Assembly: GCF_028745735.1 (NCBI RefSeq)
Contig: NZ_JAQZSM010000002.1
Span: 186,001-250,000 of the forward strand
Length of the DNA: 64,000 bases
Reading direction: 5' to 3'
From: Roseinatronobacter alkalisoli
GTDB taxonomy: Bacteria; Pseudomonadota; Alphaproteobacteria; Rhodobacterales; Rhodobacteraceae
The notes beneath the pieces were generated by a model that was not told where the DNA came from, made no database searches, and worked only from the letters and a program-made list of their open reading frames with translations. Positions within the stretch are counted from its first letter, which is position 1. The number at the start of each line of letters is the position of its first letter. The position numbers were made by a program, and so were the translations under genes. Shown in pieces: positions 7,946 to 16,408 of the stretch.

Positions 7946-9946
7946 ATGCGTTTGATCAAGGCTGTTGTTGCGGTTGTTCTGGGGCTTGTCGTGCTGGCCG
8001 GGGCTGCGCTGTTTTTGTTGCCTTCGGAACGCATTGCAGTGATCGCCGCGCAACAATTCCAGACAGCGACAGGGCGCAGCCTGACGATTGATGGCGCGGT
8101 GCGGCCAAGTTTTTACCCGGTCATCGGGGCGACGGCGAATGGCATTTCCATCGGCAATGCCGACTGGGCCGGTGATGCGCCGCTGCTGCAGGCCGAACAG
8201 ATGGAAATCGGCCTTGATCTGACTGCCCTGTTGCGGGGCGATGTCCAGATTGAAAGGATTATCCTGCAATCCCCGGTCATCGATCTGCGGCGCAACAGTG
8301 AAGGGCGCGGCAACTGGGAAATGGCAATACGCGCCAGTGCGCCCCCCCCGCAAAGCGACAGCACCGCAGAACCACAGACCCGCCCGCGCGCCTTCTCATT
8401 GGGGATGGCGGCGATTGCTGGCGGGCAGCTGCGTTTCCGTGATGCCGCGTCGGGAACGGATATCACGCTGGACGCACTGGATGCAGATTTTGCACTGCCT
8501 GCGTTGGACGGGCCTGCCGAAATCACGGCTGCAGCGCGCGTGAACGGTCAGGCCCTGCGCCTGTCCGCCGTGACAGATAATGTCGCGCGGCTGATCAGCG
8601 GCGCAGTGGTGGGGCTAAGCCTTGATCTTGGGCTTGCGGAGTCGCGCGCGCAGTTCGCCGGTCGGGCGGGGCTTGGCGATATGATCCTTGAAGGACAGCT
8701 TGATACAGACATTCCCGCCCTTGCCCCGGTTTTCCGTGCGCTTGCCGCGCAGGGCGCGGACCTGCCACCGGCATATCTGCCGCTGGGGTTTTCCGGGCGG
8801 GTGACCCGCACCGCCGATGGCATGCTTTATGCCCGCGACGCGCGGATGCGCGCGGGGGACACGCGCTTGAACGGGGATATCGACATGTCCATGGCCGGTG
8901 CGCGGCCAAAACTGACGGGACAATTATCCGGCGGGGTGCTTGATTTGCGCAGCCGCGGCGCAACAGGGCGTGGCACCCAAAGTGGCGGCGCGGCGGCGGT
9001 ACAAGGCTGGTCGCGCGATGTGATTGATGCCAGCGCATTGGGCCTGATCGATGCCGACCTGTCACTGGCATTTGACGGCATTCAGACGGATGTGACCAGT
9101 TTCGGACAAACGCGTCTTGTCCTTGGCATTGACAATTCCCGCGCGGTGATCGACCTGCGCGAGGTTGCTGTGTTCGGCGGCAGGCTGATGGGGCAGTTCA
9201 TCGCCAATAACCGGTCCGGCCTGTCGGTGCGCGCGGATTTGCGCGCCCGCGATGTGGCACTGTTACCGATGCTGACCGAACTTGCGGATTATCGTCGTCT
9301 TCAGGGCAGTGCCAATCTGGATATCAATGTGCTGGGTGTCGGCAATTCGGTCCATGCGATCATGGACAGCCTGCGTGGCGACGGGGCGATCCGCTTCGAT
9401 CAGGGGGAAATCCTTGGCTTTGATCTGGCAGGCATGCTGCGCAATCTGGACATGAGTTATATGGGCGAAGGCACCCGCACCGTTTACGACAGCATCAGCG
9501 GTACGTTTACAGTGGCCGACGGGGTACTGCGCAATGATGATCTCGCGCTTTCGGCGCAGCGATTCTCGGTTACCGGGCGTGGGAGCGTTGCCTTGGGTGC
9601 GCGCACGCTGGATTATCGGATCGTGCCCGCCGCCTTGCAGGGCGAAGGCGGCGAAGCACTGCGTGTGCCGCTGATGATAACAGGCCCATGGGACGCGCCG
9701 CGCTTCCGCCTGGACCTGGAAGCGCTGGCCCGCGAACAGTTGCGCGTCGAACAGGAACGCCTGGAAGATATCGCCCGCGAAGAAGCCCGCCGACTGGAAG
9801 ACCGCGCGCGCGAACAGGCAGCGGAACGTCTGGAACGGGAACTTGGCGTGCAGCGCGAAGAGGGCGAGCGGCTGGAAGATACCCTGCGTCGCGGGTTGGA
9901 ACAGGAACTGGGCAACCGGCTGCGCGGCTTGCTTGGCGGCAACTGA
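7946..9946 (+). CDS. AsmA-family protein
   Basis: A large 666-residue envelope protein of the AsmA/TamB-related superfamily, thought to help lipid transport or outer-membrane assembly at the inner membrane/periplasm. It has an N-terminal transmembrane helix (residues 5-27), then the AsmA N-domain (LPSERIAVIAAQQFQTATGR, IDGAVRPSFYPVIGA), a long beta-rich middle and the C-terminal domain with GSANLDINVLG and YDSISGTFTVADGVLRNDDL. The last about 75 residues are unusual: a highly charged Arg/Glu-rich region, probably a helical coiled coil, ending GNRLRGLLGGN. A GGAGGG precedes ATG 7946. Confidence 0.88.
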   Translation: MRLIKAVVAVVLGLVVLAGAALFLLPSERIAVIAAQQFQTATGRSLTIDGAVRPSFYPVIGATANGISIGNADWAGDAPLLQAEQMEIGLDLTALLRGDVQIERIILQSPVIDLRRNSEGRGNWEMAIRASAPPPQSDSTAEPQTRPRAFSLGMAAIAGGQLRFRDAASGTDITLDALDADFALPALDGPAEITAAARVNGQALRLSAVTDNVARLISGAVVGLSLDLGLAESRAQFAGRAGLGDMILEGQLDTDIPALAPVFRALAAQGADLPPAYLPLGFSGRVTRTADGMLYARDARMRAGDTRLNGDIDMSMAGARPKLTGQLSGGVLDLRSRGATGRGTQSGGAAAVQGWSRDVIDASALGLIDADLSLAFDGIQTDVTSFGQTRLVLGIDNSRAVIDLREVAVFGGRLMGQFIANNRSGLSVRADLRARDVALLPMLTELADYRRLQGSANLDINVLGVGNSVHAIMDSLRGDGAIRFDQGEILGFDLAGMLRNLDMSYMGEGTRTVYDSISGTFTVADGVLRNDDLALSAQRFSVTGRGSVALGARTLDYRIVPAALQGEGGEALRVPLMITGPWDAPRFRLDLEALAREQLRVEQERLEDIAREEARRLEDRAREQAAERLERELGVQREEGERLEDTLRRGLEQELGNRLRGLLGGN

Positions 9947-10124
9947 CGGCGCGCGCGTTTGTCCATCCGGCAGGGCACATAGCGGCGTGCTGGTCTTTTT
10001 ACAACATCAACACCTGAATGCTTGATGCCAGCTTGACTTTCGGTCCTGCGACAGCGACATCAGCGCCCGACATAACCCGCAACCGGGCGTTCCGTGGGCG
10101 CCAGAACGACGAGGAGCATGGCTG

Positions 10125-12071
10125 ATGGCCCAGATTTCCCTGACATTCCCCGATGGCAATGCGCGCAGTTTCGATGCAGGCGTAACCCCTGCCGAAGTGG
10201 CGGCATCGATTTCGACATCGTTGGCTAAAAAAGCCATTTCCGCCACTGTCGATGGCGCGCATTTCGACCTGCAATGGCCGATCATGCAGGACGCGGCCAT
10301 CGCCATTCACACCCTGCAGGATGATGCGCAGGCGCTGGAACTGATCCGCCACGATCTGGCGCATATCATGGCGCGCGCGGTGCAGGAAATCTGGCCGGAT
10401 GTGAAAGTGACAATCGGCCCGGTGCGCGACAAGGGCTGGTTTTATGACTTTGACCGCGCGGAACCTTTTGTTCCCGAAGACCTTGCGCAGATCGAGGCCA
10501 GGATGCGCGACATCATCAATGCGCGCGAACCTGTGCGCACCGAAGTCTGGGACCGTGCGCGTGCCATCCAGCACTACAAGGACGCAGATGAGCCGTTCAA
10601 GATTGAACTGATCGACCGCATCCCCGAAGGCGAACCGCTGCGCATGTATTGGCATGGCGCCTGGCAGGATCTGTGCCGTGGGCCGCATTTGCAGAATACC
10701 GGGCAAGTGCCTGCTGATGCCTTCAAGCTGATGAATATTGCAGGCGCCTATTGGCTGGGCGACAACACCCGCCCCATGCTGCAGCGCATCTATGGTGTGG
10801 CCTTCAAAAATCGCAATGACCTGAAAGCCCACCTGACCATGCTGGAGGAAGCCGCCAAGCGCGACCACCGCAAGCTTGGCCGCGAGATGGACCTGTTCCA
10901 TATGCAGGAAGAAGCCCCCGGTCAGGTATTCTGGCACCCCAATGGCTGGTCCATCTATACTAATCTGCAGGATTACATGCGCCGCCAGCAGTTGCGCGAC
11001 GGCTACTTTGAGGTCAACACCCCGCAGGTGGTCAACCGCAAGCTGTGGGAGGATTCAGGCCATTGGGACAATTATCAGGAGAATATGTTCATCGTCGAGG
11101 TTGACGAGGATCACGCTCGCGAAAAGACCATCAATGCGCTGAAACCGATGAACTGCCCCTGCCATGTGCAGATCTACAATCACGGGCTGAAATCCTACCG
11201 CGACCTGCCGCTGCGCATGGCCGAATTCGGATCCTGCGCGCGCTATGAACCCTCGGGCGCGTTGCATGGCATCATGCGGGTGCGGGGCTTTACCCAAGAT
11301 GACGGGCATATCTTCTGTACCGAGGATCAGATTGAGGCGGAATCGAAGAAGTTCATCGACTTCCTGTCAGGGGTCTATGCCGATCTGGGCTTTGACAACT
11401 GGCGCATCAAGCTGTCCACCCGCCCCGAAAAACGCATCGGCAGCGATGAAAGCTGGGACCGGGTCGAAGCCGCACTTGGCAATGCCTGCCGCGCGGCGGG
11501 GCACGAGTATGAACTGTTCCCCGGCGAGGGCGCGTTCTATGGTCCGAAGCTGGAGTTCGTGCTGACCGATGCCATCGGGCGCGACTGGCAATGCGGCACG
11601 CTTCAGGTGGACCCCAACCTGCCCGAGCGGCTGGGCGCGGCCTATATCGGCGCGGACGGGGGCAAACACCGCCCCGTCATGCTGCACCGTGCGGTGCTGG
11701 GCAGTTTTGAGCGTTTCATCGGCATGTTGATCGAGAACTTCGCCGGCAAGCTGCCGTTCTGGCTGGCGCCGCGTCAGGTGGTCGTTGCCTCTATCGTGTC
11801 GGATGCGGATGATTATTGCCGCGAGGTTCTGGATACGCTGCGAGCAGCAGGGATTCGCGCCGAACTTGACCTGCGCAATGAGAAGATCAACTACAAGGTC
11901 CGCGAACATTCAGTCGGCAAGGTACCGGTCATTCTGGCCATCGGCGCGCGGGAAGTGACTGAACGCACGGTTTCTGTGCGGCGTCTGGGCGAAAACCGCA
12001 CAACAACCGAAACGCTGGACGCGCTGGTTGGCACGCTGCGCACGGAAGCCACCCCGCCTGATTTGCGCTAA
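10125..12071 (+). CDS. thrS: Threonine--tRNA ligase
   Basis: Class II aminoacyl-tRNA synthetase of 648 residues. Domain order is an N-terminal TGS domain (about 1-60), the editing domain starting near [13 protein letters not shown], the catalytic core with [10 protein letters not shown] (zinc-binding Cys) and [15 protein letters not shown], and the C-terminal anticodon-binding domain. ATG 10125 follows GAGGAG at a normal distance. The 178-base upstream gap has a -35-like TTGACT near 10033 but no convincing -10, and I see no gene or clear T-box there. A strong hairpin terminator follows the gene. Confidence 0.96.
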   Translation: MAQISLTFPDGNARSFDAGVTPAEVAASISTSLAKKAISATVDGAHFDLQWPIMQDAAIAIHTLQDDAQALELIRHDLAHIMARAVQEIWPDVKVTIGPVRDKGWFYDFDRAEPFVPEDLAQIEARMRDIINAREPVRTEVWDRARAIQHYKDADEPFKIELIDRIPEGEPLRMYWHGAWQDLCRGPHLQNTGQVPADAFKLMNIAGAYWLGDNTRPMLQRIYGVAFKNRNDLKAHLTMLEEAAKRDHRKLGREMDLFHMQEEAPGQVFWHPNGWSIYTNLQDYMRRQQLRDGYFEVNTPQVVNRKLWEDSGHWDNYQENMFIVEVDEDHAREKTINALKPMNCPCHVQIYNHGLKSYRDLPLRMAEFGSCARYEPSGALHGIMRVRGFTQDDGHIFCTEDQIEAESKKFIDFLSGVYADLGFDNWRIKLSTRPEKRIGSDESWDRVEAALGNACRAAGHEYELFPGEGAFYGPKLEFVLTDAIGRDWQCGTLQVDPNLPERLGAAYIGADGGKHRPVMLHRAVLGSFERFIGMLIENFAGKLPFWLAPRQVVVASIVSDADDYCREVLDTLRAAGIRAELDLRNEKINYKVREHSVGKVPVILAIGAREVTERTVSVRRLGENRTTTETLDALVGTLRTEATPPDLR

Positions 12072-12104
12072 GACGCGCTGATTTCATCTTGCCGGAAATA
12101 CTCA

Positions 12105-12137
12105 GAACAGGGGGCATTTGCCCCCTGTTCTTGTCTT
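12105..12137 (+). terminator. Rho-independent terminator after thrS
   Basis: An 11-base perfect stem (GAACAGGGGGC / GCCCCCTGTTC, 12105-12115 and 12120-12130) with a four-base ATTT loop, followed by a T-rich TTGTCTT. It lies 34 bases after the thrS stop and just before the ivd promoter, so it cleanly separates the two units. Confidence 0.85.
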
Positions 12138-12152
12138 GCGAGAAAAATTCAT

Positions 12153-12197
12153 TTGACGAAGGCGCCTCCTCGCGCGTATGAAATGAACAAGTGTTCA
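12153..12197 (+). promoter_or_regulatory. Putative promoter and operator of the isovaleryl-CoA dehydrogenase gene
   Basis: A -35-like TTGACG (12153-12158) and a -10-like TATGAA (12177-12182) are separated by 18 bases. A perfect 5-4-5 palindrome, TGAACAAGTGTTCA (12184-12197), lies exactly where transcription should begin. That position suits a repressor. TetR- or MerR-type regulators commonly control branched-chain acyl-CoA catabolism, but which protein binds here is unknown. No regulator gene for this cluster is present in the window. Confidence 0.55.
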
Positions 12198-12217
12198 GTT
12201 ATGGGAGGATTGGCGCC

Positions 12218-13381
12218 ATGTTCACGGCATCGATGCATTTCGACCTCGGGTCCGAGGTCAACGCCCTGCGCGACATGGTCCACCGCTGGGCGCAGGACCG
12301 CGTAAAACCCATGGCGGCGGAAATCGACCGCACCAACACCTTCCCATCGGAATTATGGCGGGAAATGGGGGGGCTGGGCCTTCTGGGCATCACCGTTCCG
12401 GAAAGCTATGGCGGCGCGGATATGGGCTATCTGGCCCATGTGATCGCGGTCGAGGAAATTGCGCGCGCATCCGCGTCAGTATCATTGTCCTATGGGGCGC
12501 ATTCCAATCTTTGCGTCAACCAGATCAGGCTGAACGGCACCGATGCACAGCGCGAACGCTACCTGCCCGGACTGGTCAGTGGCGAATATGTGGGCGCGCT
12601 GGCCATGTCCGAAGCGGGCGCAGGGTCTGATGTGGTCGGCATGAAGCTGCGTGCCGAAAAGAAGAATGACCGCTACATCCTCAACGGCACCAAATACTGG
12701 ATCACCAATGGCCCGGACGCCGATGTTCTGGTCGTTTATGCCAAAACCGACCCGGCGGCAGGCAGCAAGGGGATCACAGCCTTCCTGATCGAAAAATCCA
12801 TGACAGGGTTTTCCACCAGTCCGCATTTCGACAAGCTGGGCATGCGCGGATCGAACACAGCAGAACTGGTGTTTCAGGATGTGGAAGTGCCCTTCGACAA
12901 TGTGCTTGGGGATGAGGGGCGCGGCGTGCGCGTTCTTATGTCCGGGCTGGATTATGAACGTGTGGTTCTGTCCGGAATTGGGACCGGCATCATGGCAGCC
13001 TGTCTGGATGAGATCATGCCTTACTTGCGCGACCGGCACCAGTTCGGCCAGCGGATTGGCAGCTTCCAGCTGATGCAGGGCAAGATTGCCGATATGTATA
13101 CGGCCATGAATTCCGCCCGCGCCTATGTCTATGAAGTGGCGAAGGCCTGCGACCGTGGTGCCGTTACGCGCGCAGATGCGGCGGCCTGCGTGCTCTATGC
13201 GTCTGAACAGGCAATGGTGCAGGCCCATCAGGCTGTGCAGGCCATGGGGGGGGCAGGTTTCATGAATGACAGCCCCGTCAGCCGCTTGTTCCGCGACGCA
13301 AAACTGATGGAAATCGGCGCGGGCACGTCCGAAATCCGGCGTATGCTGGTGGGGCGTGAACTAATGGGGGCAATGGGCTAA
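12218..13381 (+). CDS. ivd: Isovaleryl-CoA dehydrogenase
   Basis: FAD-dependent acyl-CoA dehydrogenase (387 residues) oxidising isovaleryl-CoA to 3-methylcrotonyl-CoA in leucine catabolism. Family signatures include [32 protein letters not shown] and [25 protein letters not shown]. The catalytic Glu is probably E247 in [12 protein letters not shown], the position used by isovaleryl-CoA dehydrogenases, unlike the C-terminal Glu of other acyl-CoA dehydrogenases. The downstream methylcrotonyl-CoA carboxylase genes support the substrate assignment. I chose ATG 12218, which has GGGAGG at 12203-12208, over an in-frame GTG at 12191 that lies in the palindromic operator. Confidence 0.93.
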   Translation: MFTASMHFDLGSEVNALRDMVHRWAQDRVKPMAAEIDRTNTFPSELWREMGGLGLLGITVPESYGGADMGYLAHVIAVEEIARASASVSLSYGAHSNLCVNQIRLNGTDAQRERYLPGLVSGEYVGALAMSEAGAGSDVVGMKLRAEKKNDRYILNGTKYWITNGPDADVLVVYAKTDPAAGSKGITAFLIEKSMTGFSTSPHFDKLGMRGSNTAELVFQDVEVPFDNVLGDEGRGVRVLMSGLDYERVVLSGIGTGIMAACLDEIMPYLRDRHQFGQRIGSFQLMQGKIADMYTAMNSARAYVYEVAKACDRGAVTRADAAACVLYASEQAMVQAHQAVQAMGGAGFMNDSPVSRLFRDAKLMEIGAGTSEIRRMLVGRELMGAMG

Positions 13382-13417
13382 GGCTTGGCTTTGTTCATTT
13401 CGGAAAGGAAGTTCCCT

Positions 13418-13906
13418 ATGCGCCTGATGATGCTTTTTGCCGCCGCGATGACCTGCCCCGCCGCCGCACAAGACCTGCGCTTCGATGCCGGGCCAACTGA
13501 TATCTGCCTTGCCGGATTGTCAGACAACGCACAGGCACATGATTGTATCGGCCGTGCTGCCACTGCCTGCATGGAACAGGCGGGCGGGTACACCACTGTC
13601 GGAATGGGCTTTTGTCTGGATGCTGAACTAAGCCTTTGGGACGGCAAACTGAATGATGCCTATAGAACCCTGCGCGCCGATCTGTCCGCGCAGGATGGCA
13701 CGCGGGCAGATGCTGCGATTTCACTGTCCGACAGCGCGCGCGACATGCAGCGCGCCTGGATCGGCTTTCGTGATGCGCGCTGCAGTTTTGAAGCCGCGCA
13801 ATGGCAGGGCGGCACCGGGGCCAGTCCGGCGTTTCTTGGTTGCGCCATGCAGATGACCGCTGAACAGACCGTGTATCTGTGGGCCGTTTCGCAGGGCGCG
13901 CGTTGA
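13418..13906 (+). CDS. LprI-like (DUF1311) exported protein
   Basis: A 162-residue protein with a signal peptide (MRLMMLFAAAMTCPAAAQ). The C-terminal half contains CLDAELSLWDGKLNDAYRTL and later MQRAWIGFRDARCSFEA, the pattern of the DUF1311/LprI family of small Cys-rich periplasmic proteins; mycobacterial LprI inhibits lysozyme. Several cysteines suggest disulfides. It starts 37 bases after ivd on the same strand and may be co-transcribed with it, although nothing links it to leucine breakdown. GGAAAGGAA precedes ATG 13418; an in-frame start at 13385 would spoil the signal peptide. Confidence 0.8.
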   Translation: MRLMMLFAAAMTCPAAAQDLRFDAGPTDICLAGLSDNAQAHDCIGRAATACMEQAGGYTTVGMGFCLDAELSLWDGKLNDAYRTLRADLSAQDGTRADAAISLSDSARDMQRAWIGFRDARCSFEAAQWQGGTGASPAFLGCAMQMTAEQTVYLWAVSQGAR

Positions 13907-13941
13907 CCATGGTGGCGGGCATCACCAATCGCATATGCAAA

Positions 13942-13964
13942 GGGCGCCCCCACGAGGGACGCCC
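13942..13964 (-). terminator. Hairpin after ompW
   Basis: Read on the minus strand, GGGCGTCCC pairs with GGGGCGCCC through a nine-pair stem (one G-T pair) and a five-base loop, followed by TTTGCAT. It lies between the converging ends of the LprI-like gene and ompW, just past the ompW stop. The T-tract is short, so termination efficiency is uncertain. Confidence 0.5.
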
Positions 13965-13986
13965 GATGCTGTGGAGGGTGGCCCCG

Positions 13987-14589
13987 TCAGAACCGATGAA
14001 CGTAAGACACCGCAGCAACCCAGGGGTCGATCTTGGCCGTGCCGATATTCACCCCGCCCAAAGTGACATCGGGTTTGATGTTGATCCAGCGCAGATTGGC
14101 GCGGATCGCGCCGCGCTCGCTGACAGCAAAATCAACCCCTGCATTCAGGGCAAGACCCCAGGAATCCTTGATCCTCACATTGCCCAACGCCGATCTGGTG
14201 CTGAAGAAATTGGTGTAGTTGATACCGGCACCCAGAAACGGGGTGATCGCGCTGTCATTGGTGAAATGATAGTTCAGCGACACAGTCGGCGGCAGATGTT
14301 TGGTCGTTGCCGTGCCCACGCCCGCAATGGTGATCGTATGCCGGAACGGCACCGCCGCAAGCAATTCAATGCCCAGATTGTCCTGAATGAAATATTCCGC
14401 TGTCAGGATCGGGCGTGTGCTGCTGCCGATACTGGTCGCGGCACCGGCCAGCGTGCCGTTATTCGACTTCGGATGGACATGGCCAATACCCACGCCCAGC
14501 GTCCAGTCGCCTGCCTGCTGTGCCATGGCGACCCCGCCCGACAGCGCAAGTGCCGAAATTGCACATGCAGTAATATTCTTTATTTTCAT
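13987..14589 (-). CDS. ompW: OmpW-family outer membrane protein
   Basis: A 200-residue outer-membrane beta-barrel. It has a signal peptide ending GGVAMAQQ, the N-terminal WTLGVGIGHVHPKSNNG, the middle FIQDNLGIELLAAVPFRHTI, and ends in YVHRF with the terminal aromatic residue used for Bam-mediated insertion. OmpW forms an eight-stranded barrel with a hydrophobic channel, possibly for small hydrophobic compounds, and in enterobacteria is induced under oxygen limitation. It is transcribed against the surrounding leucine genes and faces a likely Fnr box about 60 bases upstream. Confidence 0.92.
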   Translation of the reverse strand: MKIKNITACAISALALSGGVAMAQQAGDWTLGVGIGHVHPKSNNGTLAGAATSIGSSTRPILTAEYFIQDNLGIELLAAVPFRHTITIAGVGTATTKHLPPTVSLNYHFTNDSAITPFLGAGINYTNFFSTRSALGNVRIKDSWGLALNAGVDFAVSERGAIRANLRWINIKPDVTLGGVNIGTAKIDPWVAAVSYVHRF

Positions 14590-14645
14590 GGTCTTTCCCC
14601 ATTATGCGAAGTGCGCGGATGTTGCGCACCGGCCCATGCTGCTGC

Positions 14646-14661
14646 TTTGACCTGCATCAAA
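14646..14661. promoter_or_regulatory. Fnr/Crp-type box between ompW and mccB
   Basis: TTTGAC-CTGC-ATCAAA contains TTGAC-N4-ATCAA, one base from the Fnr consensus TTGAT-N4-ATCAA and typical of FnrL-type sites. Its centre is about 64 bases upstream of the ompW start codon and about 85 bases upstream of mccB. OmpW is a known Fnr target in enterobacteria, so oxygen control of ompW is the likelier role, though the site could affect both directions. Confidence 0.55.
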
Positions 14662-14737
14662 TTGCGGCGCGCAATGGCTGTGACCGAGTGTCGCAATGCG
14701 GGCGGCAATCGAATTCAGTTTCAATCGGGGGTAGTGC

Positions 14738-16342
14738 ATGAAGCTTGAATCAACCGTCCTCACCGGCTCGGACACCTTCCGCGCCAATCATGCGGCGCAT
14801 AGTGCCGCGCTGGCCGAAATCCGCGCGGCACAGGCCTTGGCACTGGCAGGCGGTGGCGAAAAAGCGCGTGCGCGTCATATGGCGCGCGGCAAGATGCTGC
14901 CGCGTGACCGGGTGGCAAACCTGCTGGATGCTGGCAGCCCGTTTCTGGAAATAGGCGCAACAGCGGCACATGGCCTGTATGACGGGGCCGCCCCCTGCGC
15001 GGGCGTGATTGCGGGTATCGGCCGGGTATCGGGGCTGGATTGCATGATCATCTGCAACGACGCCACCGTGAAGGGTGGCACCTATTACCCGATGACGGTC
15101 AGGAAACACCTGCGCGCGCAGGAAATCGCCGAGCAAAACCACCTGCCTTGCATCTATCTGGTGGATAGCGGTGGCGCAAACCTGCCCAATCAGGACGAGG
15201 TATTCCCCGACCGCGACCATTTCGGGCGCATCTTCTATAATCAGGCGCAGATGTCGGCCAAGGGAATTGCGCAGATTGCTGTTGTGATGGGGTCTTGCAC
15301 GGCAGGCGGGGCCTATGTGCCTGCCATGTCGGATGTGACCATCATTGTGCGCGATCAGGGCACCATCTTTCTGGCAGGGCCGCCGCTGGTCAAGGCCGCA
15401 ACCGGCGAAGTGGTCAGCGCCGAGGACCTGGGGGGTGGGGATGTGCATACGCGCCTGTCAGGGGTGGCTGATTATCTGGCCGAGGATGACGCCCATGCGC
15501 TGGCCCTTGCGCGCCGTGCTGTCAGCCACCTGAACCGCGCGCAACCCGCCAGCGTGCAATGGCAAACGCCTGAAGATCCCGCCTATGACCCGGAGGAGAT
15601 TTTCGGCATCGTGCCCGCCGATCTGCGCACCCCCTATGATATCCGCGAAGTGATCGCGCGCGTGGTCGATGGGTCGCGCTTTGACGAATTCAAGCCGCGC
15701 TTCGGGGATACGCTGGTCACGGGTTTTGCGCATGTCATGGGCTGCCCTGTGGGGATTATTGCGAATAACGGGGTGCTGTTTTCCGAAGCCGCAGTCAAAG
15801 GCGCGCATTTCGTGGAATTGTGCAGCCAGCGTCGCATTCCACTGGTGTTCCTGCAAAATATTACCGGCTTCATGGTCGGGCGCAAATACGAAAACGAAGG
15901 CATTGCGCGCCATGGCGCGAAAATGGTGACGGCGGTGGCCACAACTGCGGTGCCCAAGATCACCATGCTGGTAGGCGGCAGTTTTGGGGCGGGCAATTAC
16001 GGCATGGCGGGCCGCGCCTACAGTCCGCGTTTCCTGTGGACATGGCCCAATTCGCGCATTTCGGTGATGGGCGGCGCGCAGGCCGCAGGCGTGCTGGCCA
16101 CTGTGAAACGCGACGCAATGGAACGCGCGGGCCAAAGCTGGAGTGAAGAAGACGAAGCCGAATTTAAACGCCCCACGGTGGAGATGTTCGAGCGCCAGTC
16201 CCACCCGCTTTATGCCAGCGCGCGCCTTTGGGATGATGGCATCATCGACCCCCGCCAGACGCGGCAGGTGCTGTCGCTGTCGCTGTCGGCCGCTTTGAAT
16301 GCACCTATTGATGACACGCGCTTCGGTGTGTTCCGGATGTAG
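14738..16342 (+). CDS. mccB: 3-methylcrotonyl-CoA carboxylase, carboxyltransferase (beta) subunit
   Basis: The carboxyltransferase subunit moves CO2 from carboxybiotin to 3-methylcrotonyl-CoA, giving 3-methylglutaconyl-CoA. The 534 residues are normal for this subunit. It has the N-terminal ACCase region with [23 protein letters not shown] (read as two adjoining parts), [20 protein letters not shown], and [15 protein letters not shown] with the oxyanion-hole glycines. The second half has [19 protein letters not shown] and [18 protein letters not shown]. These phrases favour methylcrotonyl- over propionyl-CoA carboxylase, and mccA follows 66 bases downstream. GGGGG before ATG 14738 serves as the ribosome binding site. 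Confidence 0.93.
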   Translation: MKLESTVLTGSDTFRANHAAHSAALAEIRAAQALALAGGGEKARARHMARGKMLPRDRVANLLDAGSPFLEIGATAAHGLYDGAAPCAGVIAGIGRVSGLDCMIICNDATVKGGTYYPMTVRKHLRAQEIAEQNHLPCIYLVDSGGANLPNQDEVFPDRDHFGRIFYNQAQMSAKGIAQIAVVMGSCTAGGAYVPAMSDVTIIVRDQGTIFLAGPPLVKAATGEVVSAEDLGGGDVHTRLSGVADYLAEDDAHALALARRAVSHLNRAQPASVQWQTPEDPAYDPEEIFGIVPADLRTPYDIREVIARVVDGSRFDEFKPRFGDTLVTGFAHVMGCPVGIIANNGVLFSEAAVKGAHFVELCSQRRIPLVFLQNITGFMVGRKYENEGIARHGAKMVTAVATTAVPKITMLVGGSFGAGNYGMAGRAYSPRFLWTWPNSRISVMGGAQAAGVLATVKRDAMERAGQSWSEEDEAEFKRPTVEMFERQSHPLYASARLWDDGIIDPRQTRQVLSLSLSAALNAPIDDTRFGVFRM

Positions 16343-16408
16343 AATGACTTTTTTGCCGCGGGGCTGGGGGGCTGGCCCCCCGGGTGCTGATCAAGAGGAT
16401 ACCGTCCC

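Noticed and set aside
10021-10120. T-box or attenuator before thrS
   Set aside because: No T-box sequence or specifier stem was visible, and T-boxes are not expected for thrS in alphaproteobacteria.
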